NCBI GenBank assembly: GCA_003696705.1
Contig: RFGD01000236.1
Location: 1 to 10,084 of the forward strand
Length of the DNA stretch: 10,084 nt
Origin: Alphaproteobacteria bacterium
GTDB taxonomy: Bacteria; Pseudomonadota; Alphaproteobacteria; Rhodobacterales; Rhodobacteraceae
Direction of reading: 5' to 3'
Of the stretch, positions 5,433 to 10,084 are shown one piece after another (the stretch's first letter is position 1; each line of letters opens with the position of its first letter). The notes under the pieces are model-generated. The model searched no databases and was not told the DNA's origin. It worked only from the letters and a program-made list of their open reading frames with translations. The translations under genes were made by a program, and so were the position numbers.

Positions 5433-6761
5433 ATGGCAAGGCCGTCCCGGCCCGCGTCGGACCTCACGCACCGCCGCGTCCTCTCGATTGCGCTCCCGAT
5501 CGTCGTCTCGAACGCGACGGTGCCGATCCTCGGGCTCGTGGATACGGGCGTGGTCGGCCAGCTCGGCCAGGCCGCCCCGATCGGCGCCGTCGGGATCGGC
5601 GCCATGGTGCTGACGGCGGTCTACTGGATGTTCGGCTTCCTGCGCATGGCGACGACCGGCCTGGCCGCGCAGGCCCTGGGGGCAGGCGACCGCGCCGAAT
5701 ATGCGGCCTTACTTGTGCGCGCGCTCCTGGTCGCGGTTGCGGGCGGTCTTGCCCTTGTCGCGTTTCAGCTTCCGGTCTTCGGCGTCGCCTTCGCGGTGGC
5801 GCCGGCTTCGGCCGAGGTCGAGGCGATGGCGCGCGATTACATGGCGATTCGCGTCTGGTCCGCGCCCGCGGCCATTTCCGTCTACGGGATCACGGGCTGG
5901 CTGATCGCGGCCGAGCGTACGCGCGCCGTCCTTGCCCTTCAGGTGTGGATGAACGGCCTCAACATCCTTCTCGACGTCTGGTTCGTCCTTGGCCTCGGGT
6001 TCGGGGTCGAGGGGGTGGCGATCGCCACGGCCATCGCGGAAACGTCGGGGGCGGCGCTCGGGCTCTGGTTCTGTCGCGACGCCTTCCGGACGCCGGGCTG
6101 GAACGATCTGGCGCGTATCCTCGACCGGGCGGCGCTGGCGCGAATGGCGGCCGTGAACCGCGACATCTTCCTGCGCTCGATGCTGCTGCAGGCGGCCTTC
6201 GTGTCGTTCCTGTTCCTTGGGGCGCGCTGGGGGGACGTGACGCTGGCGGCCAATCAGGTCCTTCTGCAGTTCCTCCACGTCACCGCCTACGCGCTCGACG
6301 GCTTCGCCTTCGCGGCCGAGGCGCTGGTCGGCCAGGCCTTGGGTGCGCGTCAGCGCGCGGCGCTTCGCCGAAGTGCCATCCTGACGGGCGTCTGGGCCGT
6401 CGGCATATCCGTCGGGCTTGCCGTCTGCTTCGCGCTCTTCGGCGGCATGCTGATCGACGTGATGACCACGGCGCCCGATGTGCGGGCCGCCGCGCGGGCG
6501 TATCTTGGCTGGATGGTGCTGGCCCCGCTCGTCGGCGTGTGGTCCTGGATGCTGGACGGCGTCTTCATCGGCGCGACGCGGGCCCGCGACATGCGCAACA
6601 TGATGGCCGTCAGCTTCCTCGGCTATGTCGCCGCGGTCGCCGTTCTGGCGCCGCCCTTCGGCAATCACGGGCTCTGGGCCGCGATCCTCGTGTTCTTCGC
6701 GCTCCGCGCCGCGACGCTGGCGCTGCGCTATCCCTCGCTCGAGGCGTCGGCCAGCGCCTGA
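5433..6761 (+). CDS. MATE-family efflux transporter, DinF-like
   Basis: A 442-residue inner-membrane protein with about 12 hydrophobic helices, the expected size and layout for the MATE family (two six-helix halves). MATE proteins expel cationic or other small molecules in exchange for H+ or Na+. The first helix has LGLVDTGVVGQLG; Asp37 corresponds to the conserved acidic residue of DinF/NorM N-lobes involved in cation coupling. The segment TGWLIAAERTRAVLALQVWMNGLN (154-177), with NILLDVWFVLGLGFGVEGVAIATAIAE after it, is characteristic of the DinF branch. The second half begins near residue 245. The start has AAGGA about 9 bases upstream and lies 4 bases after the thioesterase stop. Its coupling with two thioesterases suggests export of an organic acid or a toxic acyl product, but DinF-type substrates are not predictable. 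The stop is only 9 bases from the convergent arsC-like stop, and no clear terminator is visible. Confidence 0.93.
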   Translation: MARPSRPASDLTHRRVLSIALPIVVSNATVPILGLVDTGVVGQLGQAAPIGAVGIGAMVLTAVYWMFGFLRMATTGLAAQALGAGDRAEYAALLVRALLVAVAGGLALVAFQLPVFGVAFAVAPASAEVEAMARDYMAIRVWSAPAAISVYGITGWLIAAERTRAVLALQVWMNGLNILLDVWFVLGLGFGVEGVAIATAIAETSGAALGLWFCRDAFRTPGWNDLARILDRAALARMAAVNRDIFLRSMLLQAAFVSFLFLGARWGDVTLAANQVLLQFLHVTAYALDGFAFAAEALVGQALGARQRAALRRSAILTGVWAVGISVGLAVCFALFGGMLIDVMTTAPDVRAAARAYLGWMVLAPLVGVWSWMLDGVFIGATRARDMRNMMAVSFLGYVAAVAVLAPPFGNHGLWAAILVFFALRAATLALRYPSLEASASA

Positions 6762-6770
6762 GGTCCCGCG

Positions 6771-7121
6771 TCACAGGATCTCGAGGACGGCCTCGGGCGG
6801 GCGGCCGATGGCGGCGGTGCCGTTGGCGATGACGATGGGGCGTTCGATCAGGATGGGGTTGGCGGCCATGACCTCGGCCACCTCGGCGTCTGGCATCTCG
6901 GCCGAGAGGCCGTGCTCGGCGAAGGCCGCCTCGCCGCGGCGCGCAAAGTCGATGGGCCGGCGCCCGAGCATGCGTGCCACTTCAAGGATCTCTGCAGGGG
7001 CCGGTGGCGTCTTCAGATAGAGACGCACCTCGGGTTCGATGCCGCGCGCCTCGAGAAGCGCCAGCGTGGCGCGGGATTTCGAGCAGCGCGGATTGTGCCA
7101 GATGGTGACGCTCACAGCCAC
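6771..7121 (-). CDS. ArsC-family (glutaredoxin-linked) reductase
   Basis: A 116-residue thioredoxin-fold protein of the ArsC family. It has the catalytic Cys13 in IWHNPRCSKSR and keeps the arginines that bind arsenate in E. coli plasmid ArsC: Arg61 or Arg62 (DFARRGE), Arg94 (NPILIERPIVI) and Arg107 (IGRPPEAVLEIL). It is shorter than plasmid ArsC (141 residues) and ends just after the last conserved motif, like the chromosomal YfgD-type proteins. Known members reduce arsenate to arsenite with glutathione and glutaredoxin. However, no arsenite pump, ArsR or other ars gene is nearby, so a housekeeping role is possible. The ATG lies inside the end of pyrD (10-base overlap), so it is translated from the DUF952-pyrD operon as the last gene. 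Family certain; true arsenate reductase function likely but not shown. Confidence 0.9.
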   Translation of the reverse strand: MAVSVTIWHNPRCSKSRATLALLEARGIEPEVRLYLKTPPAPAEILEVARMLGRRPIDFARRGEAAFAEHGLSAEMPDAEVAEVMAANPILIERPIVIANGTAAIGRPPEAVLEIL

Positions 7122-8182
7122 TCCTCCGTTCCAGTGCCGACCGCTTCGGCGACATTGGCAAAGCCGTTCTCGGCAAGGATGCGGTCCAGATCGTGCACGA
7201 TGCGCTGGACCAGCGAAAGACCACGATAGGCGAGAGCCGAGTAAAGTTGCACGGCGCTTGCGCCCGCGCGGATCTTTTCGAATGCCTGCGCGCCGCTTGC
7301 GATGCCGCCGACGCCGACAAGCGGGACCTTGCCGCCCGTCAGCCGCGCCAGGCGGGCAAGGGTGCGCGTCGACATCTCGAAGAGCGGCGCGCCGGACAGG
7401 CCGCCCGCCTCTTCGGCCACGGGGCCGCTGACCCCCGGGCGCGAAAGGGTCGTGTTCGTCGCGATCACGCCATCGATTCCGGACGACACCGCGACCTTCG
7501 CGATGGCGCCCAGTTCGTCCAGCCCGAGATCGGGCGCGATCTTGAGAAAGACCGGCACCGGGTGCGCCAGTGCGTCGCGCGCGGCAAGGACGTCGGCCAG
7601 AAGCGCCGACAGCGCCTCGGGGCCCTGCAGTTCACGCAACCGTTCGGTGTTCGGAGAAGAGACGTTGACAGTCGCGAAGTCGATCGCCCCGGCGCAGTGG
7701 CGCAGCACCTCGACGTAATCGGCCATGCGGTCGGGGCTGTCCTTGTTGGCCCCGAGGTTGAGCCCGACGGGCACCCGGGCCTGCCCGCGCCGGCGCACCT
7801 CGGACAGGCGGCCGCAGACGACCTCCATCCCTTCATTGTTGAACCCGAAGCGATTGATGACGGCGCCCGCTTCGGGAAGGCGGAAAAGCCGCGGACGCGG
7901 ATTTCCGGGCTGCGGCCTTGGCGTCACGGCGCCCACTTCCAGAAAGCCGAAGCCGGCGCGCGACAGGGCGGGCACCGCCTCGGCATTCTTGTCCATGCCG
8001 GCGGCAAGGCCGACGGGGTTCGGCAACTCCATCCCGGCAAGCCGCGTGGCCAGCCGCTCGGACGTGATCGGCCCCGGCAATGGCAGCGGCACATGGCGAA
8101 GTGCCGCAATCGTCAGCCGGTGCGCCCGCTCGGGGTCCATGCGGTGGAGGATGGCCAGCGCGGCCCGCTCGACAATGCTCAA
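7112..8182 (-). CDS. pyrD: Dihydroorotate dehydrogenase (quinone), class 2
   Basis: PyrD oxidises dihydroorotate to orotate with FMN and passes electrons to the quinone pool, the fourth step of UMP synthesis, at the inner face of the cytoplasmic membrane. The 356-residue length is normal for class 2. The N-terminal extension (about 1-40, with helices VERAALAILHRM and PERAHRLTIAAL) is the membrane and quinone-tunnel part. The barrel has NPVGLAAGMDKNAEA (55-69), PRPQPGNPRPRLFRL (88-102), INRFGFNN (109-116), the catalytic serine region NVSSPNT (173-179), and FMN phosphate motifs LVGVGGI (288-294) and AVQLYSALAYRG (310-321). The TTG start is supported by GGAGG 7 bases upstream and by a TTGA overlap with the DUF952 stop; the first downstream ATG would remove the first helix. 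It overlaps the arsC-like gene by 10 bases. Confidence 0.97.
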   Translation of the reverse strand: MSIVERAALAILHRMDPERAHRLTIAALRHVPLPLPGPITSERLATRLAGMELPNPVGLAAGMDKNAEAVPALSRAGFGFLEVGAVTPRPQPGNPRPRLFRLPEAGAVINRFGFNNEGMEVVCGRLSEVRRRGQARVPVGLNLGANKDSPDRMADYVEVLRHCAGAIDFATVNVSSPNTERLRELQGPEALSALLADVLAARDALAHPVPVFLKIAPDLGLDELGAIAKVAVSSGIDGVIATNTTLSRPGVSGPVAEEAGGLSGAPLFEMSTRTLARLARLTGGKVPLVGVGGIASGAQAFEKIRAGASAVQLYSALAYRGLSLVQRIVHDLDRILAENGFANVAEAVGTGTEEWL

Positions 8183-8520
8183 AGCACGCCCTCCGGGAAG
8201 ACATGGCGCCCGTCCGGGCCAAGGGGCAGGCGGGCCTTGAAAAGCACTTCGTGGATGCGAAGGGGGCGGTAGAGATGGGGGAAGAGATCGCCCCCGCGCG
8301 ATGGCTCCCAGCGAAGGGCGTCGCCCAGGTCTTCGGCGTTGACGGCCACAAGGACCAGCCCGTCTTCATCCGCGAAATGCCTGGCCGCCGTCTCGGCCAC
8401 CTGCCGGCCGGTCGAGAAGTGGATGAACCCGTCGGCAAGATCGACCGGTGCCCCCTCGGTCTCGCCCCTGGCCACGAAGGCGCCCCATTCGGGCGCGCGG
8501 AAGATCTTGTAGATGATCAT
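8179..8520 (-). CDS. DUF952 domain-containing protein
   Basis: A 113-residue protein of the DUF952 family, function unknown. Recognisable family motifs are the N-terminal IIYKIF (2-7), DGFIHFSTGRQVAETAARHFA (30-50) and, in the second half, LRWEPSRGGDLFPHLYRPL (68-86). It has no signal peptide or membrane helix, so it is cytoplasmic. GAGGGG immediately before the ATG serves as ribosome-binding site. Its stop overlaps the TTG start of pyrD as TTGA, so the two are translationally coupled; this pairing next to pyrD is, as I recall, common in Rhodobacterales and hints at a link with nucleotide metabolism, unproven. It is the first gene of a three-gene minus-strand operon. Confidence 0.92.
   Translation of the reverse strand: MIIYKIFRAPEWGAFVARGETEGAPVDLADGFIHFSTGRQVAETAARHFADEDGLVLVAVNAEDLGDALRWEPSRGGDLFPHLYRPLRIHEVLFKARLPLGPDGRHVFPEGVL
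8190..8194 (-). promoter_or_regulatory. Ribosome-binding site deciding the TTG start of pyrD
   Basis: GGAGG on the minus strand, inside the end of the DUF952 gene and 7 bases before the TTG at 8180-8182. No other start in the first 14 codons is possible without losing the N-terminal quinone-binding helix. Confidence 0.75.
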
Positions 8521-8640
8521 GCCCCTCAGATGCTGTGCGCGCGGGCGCTCGTCAACCGCGGCCCGGGCGGGTCGGGCGGGTTGTCGCCCCGCTGCAACGC
8601 AATGGGCGGGGGCCGGGCCGGGCTTGCCCCTGCGGCATCT

Positions 8641-8670
8641 TTGACAGGGCGGGGGGTTGGCATGGATGAT
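8641..8670 (+). promoter_or_regulatory. Sigma70-like promoter of the 5'-nucleotidase gene
   Basis: A perfect TTGACA -35 (8641-8646), an 18-base G-rich spacer and GATGAT (8665-8670, four of six matches to the -10) precede the 5'-nucleotidase start. Transcription would begin near 8677, leaving a leader of about 20 bases with the ACGGAGGT ribosome-binding site. The rest of the 176-base intergenic region (8521-8640) is very GC-rich. I see no T-tailed terminator in it and no convincing minus-strand promoter for the DUF952 operon. Confidence 0.55.
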
Positions 8671-8696
8671 GGCGCCACCAACACGGAGGTAAGACG

Positions 8697-10084
8697 ATGT
8701 TTCCCAGGGTTCTTGGCGCAGTTGCGGTGCTTGGCCTGTCTGCCGGTGCGGCGGCGGCCGACTATTCGCTGACCATCCTGCACACGAACGACTTTCATTC
8801 CCGCTTCGAGCCGATCTCGAAATACAACTCGGGCTGTTCCGAGGAATCGAACGCGGAAGGCAAGTGCTTCGGCGGTTCGGCGCGGCTGATGACGGCCATC
8901 ACCGAGGCGCGCCGGCGCTCCAACAACACGGTCCTTTTCGACGGGGGCGACCAGTTCCAGGGCTCGCTGTTCTACACCTATTACAAGGGCAAGGTGGCGG
9001 CCGAGATGATGAACCGCATGGGCTATGACGCCATGACGGTCGGCAACCACGAATTCGACGACGGCCCCGAGGTGTTGCGCGGCTTCATGGATGCGGTCGA
9101 CTTTCCGGTCCTGATGTCGAACGCCGACGTCACGCAAGAGCCGCTCCTGGCCGAAAGGCTTCCCAAGTCGGTGGTCATCGAGCGCGGCGGCGAGAAGCTG
9201 GGCCTCATCGGCCTGACGCCGATCGACACCGACGAGCTGGCGAGCCCGGGCAAGAACATCACCTTCACCGACCCGGTTCCCGCCGTTCAGGCGCAGGTGG
9301 ACAAGCTGACGGCCGAGGGCGTGAACAAGATCATCGTGCTCAGCCACTCGGGCTACGAGGTCGACAAGCGCATTGCGGCCGAGACGACGGGTGTCGACGT
9401 GATCGTCGGCGGGCATTCGCATTCGCTTCTGTCGAACACCAGCGACCGCGCCGAGGGGCCGTATCCGACCATGGTCGGGAACACGGCGATCGTGCAGGCC
9501 TACGCCTACGGCAAGTTCCTGGGCGAGCTCAACGTCACCTTCGACGACGAAGGCAACCTGATCGAGGCGAAGGGCGAGCCGCGGATCATGGACGCAGCCG
9601 TGACCGAGGACGGTGCCGTCAAGGCCCGCATCGGCGAACTGGCCGTGCCGCTCGAGGAAATCCGCAACCGTGTCGTGGCCGAGGCCGGCACGCCGATCGA
9701 CGGCAAGCGCGAGCACTGCCGGCTCGAGGAATGCGAGATGGGGAATCTCGTCGCCGATGCGATGCTGGACCGCGTGCGCGCGCAGGGGATCCAGATCGCC
9801 ATCCAGAACGGCGGCGGTCTGCGCGCCTCGATCGACGCGGGTCCCGTCACGATGGGTGAGGTGCTGACGGTGCTGCCGTTCCAGAACACGCTTTCGACCT
9901 TCCAGGCGAAGGGCAGCGTGATCCGCGCCGCGCTCGAGAACGGGGTGAGCCAGGTCGAAGAGGTGAAGGGGCGTTTCCCCCAGGTGGCCGGCCTGCGCTT
10001 CGTGTGGGACCCGTCGGTGGCGCCGAACGCAGGGCGCATCGTCTCGGTCGAGGTGCGCGAGAACGGCGCCTGGGTGCCGCTTGA
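8697..10084 (+). CDS. Secreted 5'-nucleotidase / metallophosphatase, 3' end outside window
   Basis: Hydrolyses nucleoside 5'-phosphates (and possibly nucleotide sugars or cyclic nucleotides) to nucleosides and phosphate in the periplasm, for salvage. The visible 462 residues start with a signal peptide (MFPRVLGAVAVLGLSAGAAAA, cleavage probably after Ala21). The metallophosphatase domain has ILHTNDFHSR (Asp32, His34), FDGGDQFQGS (Asp85), VGNHEFD (Asn117, His118), LSHSG (His217) and GGHSHS (His240, His242): the full two-metal set. The C-terminal nucleotide-binding domain begins near 320, with MGNLVADAM (348-356) and NGGGLRASI (371-379). Cysteines 47/57 and 341/346 fall where animal ecto-5'-nucleotidases have disulfides, fitting a secreted protein. 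ACGGAGGT lies just before the ATG. The last tens of residues are beyond the window. Single gene with its own promoter, divergent from DUF952-pyrD-arsC. Confidence 0.95.
   Translation, partial: MFPRVLGAVAVLGLSAGAAAADYSLTILHTNDFHSRFEPISKYNSGCSEESNAEGKCFGGSARLMTAITEARRRSNNTVLFDGGDQFQGSLFYTYYKGKVAAEMMNRMGYDAMTVGNHEFDDGPEVLRGFMDAVDFPVLMSNADVTQEPLLAERLPKSVVIERGGEKLGLIGLTPIDTDELASPGKNITFTDPVPAVQAQVDKLTAEGVNKIIVLSHSGYEVDKRIAAETTGVDVIVGGHSHSLLSNTSDRAEGPYPTMVGNTAIVQAYAYGKFLGELNVTFDDEGNLIEAKGEPRIMDAAVTEDGAVKARIGELAVPLEEIRNRVVAEAGTPIDGKREHCRLEECEMGNLVADAMLDRVRAQGIQIAIQNGGGLRASIDAGPVTMGEVLTVLPFQNTLSTFQAKGSVIRAALENGVSQVEEVKGRFPQVAGLRFVWDPSVAPNAGRIVSVEVRENGAWVPL

Noticed and set aside
5709..6668. Open frame of 319 codons on the minus strand, antisense to the MATE gene
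   Set aside because: The product is dominated by Arg, His, Asp and Gly, the complement of hydrophobic membrane-helix codons; the MATE gene is unambiguous.
6762..6770. Bidirectional terminator between the convergent MATE and arsC-like genes
   Set aside because: Only 9 bases separate the stops and no hairpin with a T-tract is visible there or just inside either gene.
8527..8555. Minus-strand TTGACG box as -35 of the DUF952-pyrD operon
   Set aside because: The box is good, but 17 bases on the -10 position reads CATCTG and the transcript would begin at or past the ribosome-binding site, so it does not make a usable promoter.
8560..8640. GC-rich inverted repeats that might form a terminator
   Set aside because: Short G/C stems occur by chance in such composition, and no T-run follows on either strand.
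8526..9716. Open frame of 396 codons on the minus strand, antisense to the 5'-nucleotidase
   Set aside because: Same shadow effect: the plus strand has a signal peptide and all metallophosphatase motifs, while the antisense product has biased composition and no domain.

Overview
The window looks like chromosomal DNA from a high-GC alphaproteobacterium, most likely of the order Rhodobacterales. The grounds are the strong G/C bias at third codon positions, the protein sequences (a DmdC-type acyl-CoA dehydrogenase, paired MerR regulators, a DUF952 protein next to quinone-type PyrD) and the gene order, which I recall from that group; this placement is inference. No tRNA, rRNA, insertion sequence, CRISPR array or prophage gene was seen. 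Coding density is very high, and no gene-free stretch exceeds about 190 bases.

Region 1 (1-4267, all minus strand) is a fatty-acid or acyl-CoA catabolic operon. Read 5' to 3' on the minus strand it runs: a MerR-family regulator (3899-4267), a second, paralogous MerR regulator (3375-3776), a 594-residue acyl-CoA dehydrogenase (1571-3355), a 70-residue ribbon-helix-helix-like protein (1330-1542), a glutathione S-transferase-like protein (648-1286), and a thiolase whose 3' end lies outside the window (1-611). The dehydrogenase and thiolase are the first and last steps of beta-oxidation; the hydratase and hydroxyacyl-CoA dehydrogenase probably lie beyond base 1. A perfect inverted repeat (3837-3852) overlaps a promoter with a 19-base spacer in front of the second merR, and is probably the operator for the operon.

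Region 2 (4455-6761, plus strand) is divergent from the merR pair. It holds two translationally coupled hotdog thioesterases (4455-4916 and 4913-5428, overlapping ATGA) followed after 4 bases by a MATE-family efflux protein (5433-6761). The thioesterases may release free acids from acyl- or aryl-CoA. Their placement beside the catabolic operon and an exporter suggests CoA recycling or detoxification, but no substrate can be read from the sequence.

Region 3 (6771-8520, minus strand) converges on the MATE gene with only 9 bases between stops. It is a tightly packed operon: a DUF952 protein, pyrD (quinone-type dihydroorotate dehydrogenase, TTG start overlapping the previous stop), and an ArsC-like reductase whose start overlaps the end of pyrD.

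Region 4 (8697-10084, plus strand) is a secreted 5'-nucleotidase, cut by the window end, with its own sigma70-like promoter. It and pyrD are both nucleotide-metabolism genes, salvage and synthesis, transcribed divergently from a 176-base intergenic region.

I found no convincing undescribed system. The points most worth following up are the regulatory palindrome, the small RHH-like gene inside the beta-oxidation operon, and the paired thioesterase-MATE cluster divergent from a MerR regulator.
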